The notes under the pieces: model-generated | What the model was told of the DNA's origin: nothing | Seen by the model: only the letters and a program-made list of their open reading frames with translations | Databases searched by the model: none | Program-made: the position numbers and the translations under genes | Part shown: one piece after another, positions 1 through 4,502 of the stretch | How positions within the stretch are numbered: position 1 is the first letter of the stretch | Layout of the letters: each line of letters begins with the position of its first letter | Assembly: GCA_023228225.1 (NCBI GenBank) | Contig: JALOBO010000054.1 | Coordinates: 1-6,780 of the forward strand | Direction of reading: 5' to 3' | Origin: Clostridia bacterium | GTDB lineage: Bacteria; Bacillota; Clostridia; Christensenellales; UBA1242 | DNA: 6,780 bases

Positions 1-15
1 TTTTTTCAAAACAGT

Positions 16-35
16 GGTGGAATTTAAATTCCACC
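16..35 (-). terminator. Perfect 20-bp palindrome after the leftward pilin/coat-like gene, probable terminator
   Basis: Two 10-bp arms (GGTGGAATTT and its complement) meet with no spacer. The palindrome lies 26 nt beyond the stop codon of the leftward gene at 62-370. Read leftward it is followed by a TGTTTTG stretch, and the plus strand has T6 at 1-6, so it could stop transcription from either side. Its centre is ATTTAAAT, the same octamer found in the promoters of this window, so an operator or protein-binding site is the alternative. The palindrome is certain; the terminator role is inferred from position. Confidence 0.55.
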
Positions 36-61
36 GTATGCATATTCGTATTTGTTCGAAA

Positions 62-370
62 TTAGTTGTTCTGACGGATGTAAAGCCCACCAATCACAAT
101 ACCAAGGATACCAACACCTGCGATTGCAAGCGGGGCGAGGGATGCGATGTTAAAAGTGGAACCAGCCATTGCGTCAGTAGATGCGAGAACGTTCTGCCAT
201 GCAGTCGGGAGTCCAGTGATAGAGCTCGCTGCTCCTGAAAAACTTCCGGCAATGAGGATAATGATATAAAGTGCGATGACCGTGACACCAAGACCGACGA
301 CCATTTCAACAGCACCGATTGCGCGGTGACCGTCTCTGAATGCTTTAATTGATTCTGTAACTGTAGTCAT
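62..370 (-). CDS. Small two-helix membrane protein, pilin-like or spindle-virus coat-like structural protein
   Basis: The protein has 102 aa from the ATG at 370; an in-frame TTG further upstream lies close to a TATA-like element and is not preferred. Residues 1-17 form a short polar segment with Lys and Arg and end in Arg-Ala. A hydrophobic helix follows at about 18-41, then a Gly/Ser/Ala-rich loop, then a second helix at about 77-97 with a Leu-Ala-Pro-Leu entry and several small residues, and a short Arg-Gln-Asn-Asn tail. If cleaved after Ala17, the mature protein starts Ile-Gly-Ala-Val-Glu with Glu at +5, as in type IV pilins and many archaeal class III signal substrates. Ordinary pilins have one N-terminal helix. 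Two helices around a small loop, the second opening with a Pro, is the layout I recall for coat proteins of fusello-type spindle viruses. The gene is richer in G+C than its neighbours, which fits a highly expressed product. A prepilin peptidase is encoded at 3421-3876 and the promoter is shared with the operon at 2011. It is surely a gene; the structural role is inferred. Confidence 0.8.
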   Translation of the reverse strand: MTTVTESIKAFRDGHRAIGAVEMVVGLGVTVIALYIIILIAGSFSGAASSITGLPTAWQNVLASTDAMAGSTFNIASLAPLAIAGVGILGIVIGGLYIRQNN

Positions 371-399
371 AAAGATTACCAATATTTAAAACCACAACG

Positions 400-417
400 G
401 TATATTTAAATGTATTT
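400..417 (-). promoter_or_regulatory. Leftward TATA promoter of the coat/pilin-like gene, shared 18-mer
   Basis: Read leftward this is AAATACATTTAAATATAC, with the TATA core TTTAAATA centred 36 nt before the ATG at 370, predicting a leader of about 10 nt. The identical 18 bases occur on the plus strand at 1965-1982 before the gene at 2011, again about 36 nt from its ATG. A second TATA-like sequence at 383-390 is too close to the ATG for normal initiation. Confidence 0.65.
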
Positions 418-642
418 ATACTTAAAGTTTATGCAAATATTTAAATATGTTAATTTAAAACATAAAATGTAAATCTGTGTTTAAAATTTGAAAATTTTTA
501 AAAAACACTAAAAGTAAATATTTTAGCAGTATTTTTAAAATTACAGCATAATCTATACAAAGCGCGCATATAATTAATGTAAAAGTGCTAAGTTTTTTGA
601 GAAAAATGATAAAAATGATTTTAGAATTAAGCGCGTAAGTAA
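418..642. other. AT-rich divergent intergenic region, no supported gene
   Basis: This forms most of the roughly 300-bp gap between the leftward gene at 62-370 and the rightward gene at 675. It is overwhelmingly A+T with many A- and T-tracts, broken only by GCGCGC at 562-567 and GCGCG at 631-635. An extra ATTTAAAT octamer lies at 439-446. Open reading in the minus strand (455-658) gives a Phe/Ile/Leu/Lys-rich string from a GTG start and is best explained by base composition. A replication origin or regulatory tract is possible but nothing diagnostic is seen. Confidence 0.5.
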
Positions 643-651
643 ATTTAAATA
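643..651 (+). promoter_or_regulatory. TATA element for the gene at 675
   Basis: ATTTAAATA with the TTTAAATA core at 644-651. Its centre is 27-28 nt before the ATG at 675, the spacing expected for a leaderless archaeal transcript. Confidence 0.6.
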
Positions 652-674
652 CTCGCACATACTATATATAAGTA

Positions 675-869
675 ATGTTGAAAGAAGGTTATCATGTTTT
701 TGCAATTGTGTGTACAATATTTTTTTTAATAATATGTATACAAGTTACGTTCAGCGTTCGGGAGTTCTGGGCGTTTTGTTTGTTGGTAGTCATTGTGGTG
801 TTTGCTATTAAGTTTATATTAAAACATCTTAAAAAACTTACAAGAGCGTATAATGATAATCAATATTGA
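675..869 (+). CDS. 64-aa two-helix membrane protein of unknown function
   Basis: The ATG sits one TATA-to-start distance below a good archaeal TATA box, so the start is well supported. After MLKEGYHV a hydrophobic helix covers about residues 8-28. A short charged turn (Val-Arg-Glu) follows, then a second helix at about 31-50, and a basic tail (KHLKKLTR) that should stay in the cytoplasm. There is no signal peptidase site and no known motif. It is divergent from the pilin/coat-like gene and upstream of the broken 50-aa gene, with which it could share a transcript. Small two-helix proteins of this kind are common in archaeal viruses as virion membrane or envelope proteins; that assignment is inference only. 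Confidence 0.65.
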   Translation: MLKEGYHVFAIVCTIFFLIICIQVTFSVREFWAFCLLVVIVVFAIKFILKHLKKLTRAYNDNQY

Positions 870-933
870 AAGAAAGGTGTTGGTTACAAAACATAACTAA
901 CAGTTCGTATAGCATTAAACATAATAATCTATT

Positions 934-1087
934 ATGTCAAAGTTTACTGAATTTTTAGAAAAAACTTCGCGCGTCCATTCTTGAAGAATTAATCACCAAC
1001 ATCGCTACTAATAATATAGTATCTGAGGTGTATGATTATTTAACAAATAATATTAAAAGGCAAACAGTTAAGTATAATAAGCACTAA
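934..1087 (+). pseudogene. 50-aa gene broken by one extra base in an A6 run (or programmed frameshift)
   Basis: From the ATG at 934 the frame reads MSKFTEFLEK, then goes out of frame and stops at 982-984. The +1 frame from 965 is open for 40 codons to TAA at 1085-1087 and reads LRASILEELITNIATNNIVSE and onward to a basic end (VKYNKH), but it has no start codon of its own. Skipping one A in the run at 959-964 joins the halves into a smooth helical 50-aa protein in which FTEFLEK and LRASILEEL form one amphipathic helix. A one-base insertion, a sequencing error in the homopolymer, or slippage/programmed frameshifting would all explain this. No family is recognised. It lies 64 nt after the gene at 675 and just before the tRNA. 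Confidence 0.55.
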
Positions 1088-1096
1088 TTATTATAT

Positions 1097-1139
1097 GCAC
1101 ACGTGTCGCTTGTTGCATGAATTAATCGCGTGCGTGTGC
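1097..1139. repeat. GC-rich inverted repeat directly upstream of the tRNA
   Basis: GCACACG at 1097-1103 is the reverse complement of CGTGTGC at 1133-1139, separated by 29 nt. The left arm overlaps the palindrome ACACGTGT (1099-1106) and the right arm runs into GCGCGC (1138-1143). The block ends 7 nt before the tRNA and is a GC island in AT-rich DNA. It could be a regulator site or part of a recombination site; no function is demonstrated. Confidence 0.4.
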
Positions 1140-1149
1140 GCGCAAATAT

Positions 1150-1222
1150 AGTCCTATAGTGTAGTGGTCAATCATATTAGCCTTTGGAGCTGATGACACC
1201 GGTTCGACTCCGGTTAGGACTA
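1150..1222 (+). tRNA. tRNA-Gln (anticodon TTG)
   Basis: All arms fold. The acceptor AGTCCTA (1150-1156) pairs perfectly with TAGGACT (1215-1221), and A1222 is the discriminator. The D arm starts at 1159 with a three-pair stem. The anticodon stem TTAGC/GCTGA (1177-1181/1189-1193, one T.G wobble) has loop CTTTGGA with anticodon TTG at 1184-1186. The variable loop is 4 nt. The T stem ACCGG/CCGGT (1198-1202/1210-1214) is perfect with loop TTCGACT. CCA is not encoded and there is no intron. The A-starting acceptor and short D stem agree with archaeal tRNA-Gln. It may be a virus-borne tRNA or the host gene used as an integration site; no copy of its 3' end was seen elsewhere in the window. Confidence 0.95.
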
Positions 1223-1225
1223 TTG

Positions 1226-1231
1226 TTTTTT
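1226..1231 (+). terminator. T6 run ending the tRNA transcript
   Basis: Six T residues begin 4 nt after the discriminator base, matching the T-run termination used by archaeal RNA polymerase. Confidence 0.5.
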
Positions 1232-1293
1232 ATGTTAGTTTAGTAATTTAATAAGTATTTTAATCGTGTTTAAAAATGTGGCGTTTTCGTTAA

Positions 1294-1309
1294 ATTTAAA
1301 TGTATTTAT
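1294..1309. promoter_or_regulatory. Third copy of the shared promoter/operator sequence
   Basis: ATTTAAATGTATTTAT is identical to 404-419 and, reverse-complemented, shares AAATACATTTAAAT with 1965-1978. Read rightward its TTTAAATG could start a transcript near 1325, ahead of the gene at 1364. Read leftward it has the better match but no leftward gene follows before the tRNA. It may therefore be a binding site for a regulator rather than only a TATA box. Confidence 0.45.
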
Positions 1310-1334
1310 TTTGACTCAGTTTTATAACAATATC

Positions 1335-1342
1335 TTTAAATG
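1335..1342 (+). promoter_or_regulatory. TATA element for the gene at 1364
   Basis: TTTAAATG is centred 25-26 nt before the ATG at 1364, the leaderless spacing seen for other genes here. Confidence 0.5.
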
Positions 1343-1363
1343 TTTAATAGTTAAGTTTTTAAT

Positions 1364-1732
1364 ATGCTTATGCGGAAAATGAGTGAAGATGCCAAAGTAA
1401 CAATAGGCAATATCCAATTGCAGTTAGCGTTTGATGACAATCATGTGAGTGTATTAAGAACAACATTATTTTATGCATCAACAATATATTCTTATTTAAA
1501 GCATAGTGTCGCAGATAGTGAAGAAAAAACTAAAGATTTAGAATTAATTAAAAAACTACACTGTGACATGCAAGCCATGCAAAAAACAATTTCTGTTGGT
1601 ACTGGCGCGCAACGAGAACAATGGAAAGAAAATTTAGCGACATTATCTGATATACAATTTCAATTGCAAGACCTTGCTGTAAAATATGATTTTGTTAAGT
1701 TTGCAATCAATCAATTTGAACAGTTTAAATAA
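1364..1732 (+). CDS. 122-aa soluble helical protein of unknown function
   Basis: The start at 1364 is favoured by the TATA element 25-26 nt upstream; Met codons at 1370 and 1379 are alternatives, the latter giving 117 aa beginning MSEDAK. There is no membrane segment. The protein is mostly predicted helix: a first region around residues 20-48 (LAFDDNHVSVLRTTLFYAST and the following YLKHS), a charged helix at about 50-75 (EEKTKDLELIKKLHCDMQAMQK), and a C-terminal helix rich in Gln, Leu and Phe (about 85-122). Heptad-like spacing suggests a coiled coil or helical bundle. It stands alone between the tRNA and a T9 terminator, so it is probably monocistronic. No family or catalytic motif is recognised; a scaffold, a regulator without a DNA-binding motif, or an antihost protein are all possible. 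Confidence 0.7.
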   Translation: MLMRKMSEDAKVTIGNIQLQLAFDDNHVSVLRTTLFYASTIYSYLKHSVADSEEKTKDLELIKKLHCDMQAMQKTISVGTGAQREQWKENLATLSDIQFQLQDLAVKYDFVKFAINQFEQFK

Positions 1733-1734
1733 TC

Positions 1735-1743
1735 TTTTTTTTT
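1735..1743 (+). terminator. T9 terminator after the gene at 1364
   Basis: Nine consecutive T residues begin 2 nt after the TAA codon. Archaeal RNA polymerase terminates at such T-runs without needing a hairpin. Confidence 0.6.
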
Positions 1744-1964
1744 AACAATTGCAAGCGCGCGCGTTAACTATTGAATAACCCATATCTGATAATCTTTCAA
1801 AATCTTTCATTTTATTTCAACCATTGGTTATTAAAACATCGTTTATCGTGATGATTCATTTATGAAAAAACACTCTGATTGAAATATTTCAGCCTCGCGC
1901 GCGTTGCCATTGATATAGAAAACTATACCGAGACCCCCTATAATGAAAAATCGAGCTTTTACAA
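1744..1964. other. Noncoding stretch with several short repeats, function unknown
   Basis: No credible reading frame spans this gap. It holds the 10-mer CGCGCGCGTT twice (1756-1765 and 1896-1905), each followed within 3-4 nt by ATTGA. It also has an inverted pair AATAACC (1774-1780) / GGTTATT (1826-1832), three 10-bp units in a row at 1791-1820, and the palindrome GAAATATTTC (1881-1890). Such a cluster could be a replication origin, a regulatory region or a small RNA. None of these is proved. Confidence 0.5.
1791..1820. repeat. Three 10-bp tandem units
   Basis: AATCTTTCAA, AATCTTTCAT and TTTATTTCAA follow one another directly. The first two differ at one base; the third is more diverged. The period is one helical turn. 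They lie inside the inverted pair AATAACC/GGTTATT. Confidence 0.5.
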
Positions 1965-1982
1965 AAATACATTTAAATATAC
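1965..1982 (+). promoter_or_regulatory. Promoter of the 2011-3876 operon, shared 18-mer
   Basis: AAATACATTTAAATATAC, identical to the leftward promoter at 417-400. The TATA core TTTAAATA (1972-1979) is centred about 36 nt before the ATG at 2011. Two earlier ATGs at 1992 and 2001 open frames that stop almost at once. Confidence 0.65.
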
Positions 1983-2010
1983 ATTTTCTTAATGACGTAA
2001 ATGAACACAC

Positions 2011-2373
2011 ATGGTTAATGCTAAGAGTACCGAAGCACCGAGTAGCGGTGATGTAATAGCGTCCTTCAGTTCTACCAATTTAGAATTTGTTGTTACACGC
2101 GCGAGAGAAACGTTTTTAAGCTGTATTAGTGGGTTACAAGCCCATAATGACCCAAAACCATATTTAATTACTATTTATGCGTTGTCATTAATTACAGATT
2201 CTGAAATTCGAGATAAAGAAATAAAGGAGTTTGAAGATGCGCTAGATGAATTGCCCGAAAAATTTTCTGCTGATGGAATAGTTTGCTGTATTTCTGTATG
2301 GGCGGCTATAAGCGAATATATGGCACTTATCGTTGGAAGTGGAAAGAAAGATGTAATTGGTGGGGATTTATAA
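2011..2373 (+). CDS. 120-aa protein of unknown function, first gene of the ATPase/peptidase operon
   Basis: The start follows the promoter 18-mer at 1965-1982 with a leader of about 8 nt. The N-terminus is polar and Ser/Ala-rich (residues 1-20). The rest alternates hydrophobic and charged helices: one near 25-45, LITIYALSLIT near 52-62, an acidic helix with EIKEFEDALDEL near 70-81, and a hydrophobic C-terminal helix near 90-108. That last helix is interrupted by charged residues, so a true transmembrane segment is doubtful. The end is Gly/Lys/Asp-rich. Its stop codon lies 4 nt before the ATG of the ATPase, so the two are probably co-translated and may work together. The promoter shared with the coat/pilin-like gene suggests a virion or assembly role. 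No family is recognised. Confidence 0.7.
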   Translation: MVNAKSTEAPSSGDVIASFSSTNLEFVVTRARETFLSCISGLQAHNDPKPYLITIYALSLITDSEIRDKEIKEFEDALDELPEKFSADGIVCCISVWAAISEYMALIVGSGKKDVIGGDL

Positions 2374-2377
2374 GAAA

Positions 2378-3418
2378 ATGGATGATATGACAGTAGAATA
2401 CACACACGACGTTGTAGAGTTGACACCCAACCTCGATACTATACCGTCGTTTGGGGATATGACCCGCAGAATGTGTCAATTTGTGCCTAAAAAACCAAAA
2501 CACTTTACTATTAAGGCTTTATCGAGAATATTTGCAGAAAGATTAGTTGACCCTATTACTAAATCTGAGGTAGTTGTAATATTAGATGCGATGAAGGGTG
2601 CTGGTAAATCGGTTAGTGCTTTAAGAATATGTGAAGATGTAGCAAAAGAACTGTCGTTGTTGAAGTATGGTGATTTTGACCATGTTTTGGAATTTTTCAA
2701 CCCTGAAGAAAATGTTGCAATTATTACACCAGAAAGTATCCATAAGGTGTTAAAAAATCTTGAAATTGAAAATCAAGTGATATTATTGGATGATGCTGGA
2801 AACAGTATTGGAAATCGTGATTCTGCGACAAAAAGCAACAAATTGATTGGTAAATTATTACAAACAATGCGTATTAAATCAGCATTTGTTATTATTACGA
2901 CGCCTTCTGCAAAATATGTTGATGTGCAGTTACGTGAATTAGCAACACACTATATGCATGTGGAAGTTATGTGTCACGATGATGGTTTTAATTTATTGTC
3001 CTGTAAACGAGTTTGGGTTAACCCAAACGGTGAATATTGGAAAATTCACTTGACCGCAGCAGATGCGGGCGCGTGTGAGTTAGGCGCGTCTAATACAGCC
3101 ATAACTCGATGGAGAGTGGGTTTACCTACGAAGAAAACATTAGAAATGTATGAAGCAAAACGTTTAGAACTTACAAATGAACAGATTCGTCAGACTCAGA
3201 TATTGTTACAACAGGAACGTGAGAAAAATGGTGTGGAAGGCGATGTGAGCGCAAAAGAAAAAATGGATTATGCGCGTAGAGTGGCTAAAAAATGGTATGG
3301 GAAAGAAGATTCCAAACGCGCGCTGATGAAAAAATATAATGTGAGTAAACATTATTTTGATATTGCAATAACACAACTCGAAAAGGAGGGTTACAACCCA
3401 GTCGCAGATAAGTATTAA
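2378..3418 (+). CDS. P-loop ATPase with C-terminal helix-turn-helix-like segment, putative assembly or packaging ATPase
   Basis: The protein has 346 aa from the ATG 4 nt after the preceding stop; a longer frame from TTG at 2357 would overlap the upstream gene and is less likely. Walker A is AMKGAGKS at residues 71-78, a variant in which Ala replaces the first Gly, preceded by the beta strand VVVILD. Walker B is VILLDDAG at 134-141. A later strand FVIITTPS (170-177) followed by VDVQLREL (181-188) matches the sensor strand plus Arg region of HerA/FtsK, A32-like and Zot-like DNA-packaging or secretion ATPases. Residues 268-285 are a charged helix. Residues 311-338 (SKRALMKKYNVSKHYFDIAI then QLEKEG) resemble a GntR-type helix-turn-helix. 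There is no membrane segment, unlike Zot. In the cell it would hydrolyse ATP in the cytoplasm, perhaps moving DNA or driving virion/pilus assembly. A replication initiator (AAA+ plus HTH) is the main alternative. Its gene is followed 2 nt later by the prepilin peptidase. Confidence 0.8.
   Translation: MDDMTVEYTHDVVELTPNLDTIPSFGDMTRRMCQFVPKKPKHFTIKALSRIFAERLVDPITKSEVVVILDAMKGAGKSVSALRICEDVAKELSLLKYGDFDHVLEFFNPEENVAIITPESIHKVLKNLEIENQVILLDDAGNSIGNRDSATKSNKLIGKLLQTMRIKSAFVIITTPSAKYVDVQLRELATHYMHVEVMCHDDGFNLLSCKRVWVNPNGEYWKIHLTAADAGACELGASNTAITRWRVGLPTKKTLEMYEAKRLELTNEQIRQTQILLQQEREKNGVEGDVSAKEKMDYARRVAKKWYGKEDSKRALMKKYNVSKHYFDIAITQLEKEGYNPVADKY
3011..3028. repeat. Perfect 18-bp palindrome inside the ATPase gene
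   Basis: GTTTGGGTTAACCCAAAC reads the same on both strands without a spacer. It encodes the Val-Trp-Val-Asn-Pro-Asn segment near residues 212-217 of the ATPase. It could bind a dimeric protein or form a cruciform; coding coincidence is possible. Confidence 0.6.
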
Positions 3419-3420
3419 AA

Positions 3421-3876
3421 ATGATGTTAATATACTTTTTAATATCAATTTTAATCATTTGTAGTATATGGTTTGTCTATCTTGATGTTAAGAGTCGGTC
3501 AGTGCCTAATAAATATCTCATTTTTGCTACTATTTTAGCTATTCCGTTCATTATATTGACTTATTCAAATATTTACTTTGTTCAATATGGTGTTATATTG
3601 AGTATATTTTTTGGAATTTTTGGGTGCATAATCCCATTTGTGTGGTATTTTGTTATGCCGAACTGGATTGGGGAGGCTGACTGTAAATGGTTAATGGTTG
3701 TTTTTGTGGCTTTACCCTTTATGATAATCCAAATTATTATAATCTTAATTATATTTACATTATTAACTTGGTGCGTTATGAAAATTTTAAAAATAAAAGA
3801 GGTTATACCGGAAATGATACCGATTTTATGTAGTTTAATTTGCTGTTTCGTCTTTGTTTTGTTTTTTGGGCAATGA
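3421..3876 (+). CDS. A24-family prepilin/archaellin-type peptidase (GxGD aspartyl membrane protease)
   Basis: The 151-aa protein is almost entirely membrane helices, about six. Two family signatures are in place. The first is YLDVKSRSVPN at residues 20-30, the Asp-x-x-x-Arg-x-(I/V)-Pro-Asn element after helix 1, with catalytic Asp22. The second is GEADCK at 84-89, matching the Gly-x-Gly/Ala-Asp-x-Lys element, with catalytic Asp87; archaeal members often have Ala before the Asp, as here. Family members cut class III signal peptides of type IV pilins and archaellins at the inner face of the membrane. The length is shorter than typical archaeal enzymes (roughly 200 aa or more), mainly in the loops. 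It starts 2 nt after the ATPase stop codon, so it belongs to the 2011 operon. The likely substrate is the 62-370 protein, which has a compatible cleavage site. Its last 42 bases overlap the leftward gene ending at 3835. Confidence 0.75.
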   Translation: MMLIYFLISILIICSIWFVYLDVKSRSVPNKYLIFATILAIPFIILTYSNIYFVQYGVILSIFFGIFGCIIPFVWYFVMPNWIGEADCKWLMVVFVALPFMIIQIIIILIIFTLLTWCVMKILKIKEVIPEMIPILCSLICCFVFVLFFGQ

Positions 3877-4071
3877 GTGACGAATTGGTGAATATTTATG
3901 TTTTTTATTAGCCTTATATGTTAAAAATTGTTGTAGTTTAATTGCATCTTCTTTATTATTTTTGATGCGTTTTTCAATTAACATTTGTTCATATTCAGCA
4001 CCATGCTGGCTTTCTGGACGAGTATATTTACCTTTAAATTTAGTATAATCTATTTCTTCGTAATCTGGCAT
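3835..4071 (-). CDS. 78-aa highly charged soluble protein of unknown function
   Basis: The start MPDYEEIDYTKFKGKYTRPE is 25-26 nt below a leftward TATA-like TTTATTTA at 4093-4100. The protein has no hydrophobic segment. It has an acidic/aromatic N-terminus, a central charged helix at about 27-50 (EQMLIEKRIKNNKEDAIKLQ) and a strongly basic C-terminal tail (KANKKHKY, KKQNK), which could contact nucleic acid or phospholipid. It converges on, and overlaps by 42 bp, the 3' end of the peptidase gene. It may be co-transcribed with the gene at 4126-4398, 54 nt upstream. No family is recognised. The biased, non-hydrophobic composition in AT-rich DNA supports it as real. Confidence 0.6.
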   Translation of the reverse strand: MPDYEEIDYTKFKGKYTRPESQHGAEYEQMLIEKRIKNNKEDAIKLQQFLTYKANKKHKYSPIRHSLPKKQNKDETAN

Positions 4072-4092
4072 AATTAGTATTGGTTGTAAGAC

Positions 4093-4100
4093 TAAATAAA
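4093..4100 (-). promoter_or_regulatory. Possible leftward TATA element for the gene starting at 4071
   Basis: Read leftward this is TTTATTTA, centred 25-26 nt before the ATG at 4071. It lies in the 54-nt gap between the two leftward genes and could give the second its own transcript. Confidence 0.4.
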
Positions 4101-4125
4101 GTATTTACTTATGAAAATAAGAATA

Positions 4126-4398
4126 TTACCATAATTTGGTAATAATTTCAACACCATCGTTTGTATGGATTTCAATACCCGTTGTGTTTGCGTGGAATTC
4201 AAATCTATCAATAGACTTATAGGGGATGTTTACATGACCAAGCCCCCAAAATTCGACCACAATTAATTTGTAAGTCATTTTTAGTAAAACACCGCCATCA
4301 TTACCATTGCACTGCAATAAGTTGTCCTGAATTACATAGTCGATGAGGTTTTTGTTGCAAATCTCACGAAGTTTGTCTAATGCTACAAGTTCGTTCAT
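4126..4398 (-). CDS. 90-aa beta-rich protein, possibly PH-like
   Basis: The ATG at 4398 lies about 25 nt below a leftward TATA element. An N-terminal helix (residues 1-18, ELVALDKLREICNK) is followed by a run of predicted strands: YVIQDNLLQCNG, VLLKMTYKLIVVEFWG, VNIPYKSIDRFEFH, TGIEIHTNDGVEIITKLW. The pattern of an Ile-Pro-Tyr-Lys-Ser-Ile turn, then a strand, then Gly-Ile-Glu-Ile-x-Thr-x-x-Gly is reminiscent of bacterial PH-like domains, but this is a visual resemblance only. There is no membrane segment. It is the promoter-proximal gene of a short leftward pair and divergent from the glycosylated surface protein at 4503. Function unknown. Confidence 0.65.
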   Translation of the reverse strand: MNELVALDKLREICNKNLIDYVIQDNLLQCNGNDGGVLLKMTYKLIVVEFWGLGHVNIPYKSIDRFEFHANTTGIEIHTNDGVEIITKLW

Positions 4399-4416
4399 AC
4401 TACTAATGGGGCACCT

Positions 4417-4429
4417 GTATATTTATTAG
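4417..4429 (-). promoter_or_regulatory. Leftward TATA promoter for the gene starting at 4398
   Basis: Read leftward, CTAATAAATATAC, centred about 25 nt before the ATG at 4398, consistent with a leaderless mRNA. It is the left half of a divergent promoter pair. Confidence 0.55.
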
Positions 4430-4470
4430 TTTTGTTATAAATATAGTTTTGATTATTTTCACATGCCAAT

Positions 4471-4478
4471 ATTTATAT
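4471..4478 (+). promoter_or_regulatory. Rightward TATA promoter for the gene at 4503
   Basis: ATTTATAT is centred about 28 nt before the ATG at 4503. This favours 4503 over the upstream in-frame start at 4449, which would put the TATA box inside the coding region. Confidence 0.55.
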
Positions 4479-4502
4479 GTTAATGAATGCTATGTAATAA
4501 GT

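Noticed and set aside
14..315. Open frames in other registers across the 62-370 gene
   Set aside because: They are shadows of the pilin/coat-like gene; one is unusually Cys/Arg-rich and neither has a promoter.
455..658. Leftward 67-aa open frame in the AT-rich divergent region
   Set aside because: It starts with GTG inside the promoter of the gene at 675, has a Phe/Ile/Leu/Lys composition expected from AT-rich DNA, and no well-spaced TATA element.
1848..1892. Box C/D small RNA suggested by GTGATGA (1848-1854) and CTGA (1875-1878)
   Set aside because: The 20-nt spacing is longer than usual for archaeal C/D RNAs and no C' box lies beside the CTGA.
2175..2426. Leftward 83-aa frame opposite the 2011 and 2378 genes
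   Set aside because: It is a Ser/Ile-rich shadow of two well-supported rightward genes and has no promoter.
3384..3399. AGGAGGG followed by a GGGT/ACCC hairpin as ribosome binding site of the peptidase gene
   Set aside because: It is about 31 nt from the ATG at 3421, far outside normal spacing, and lies inside the ATPase coding sequence.
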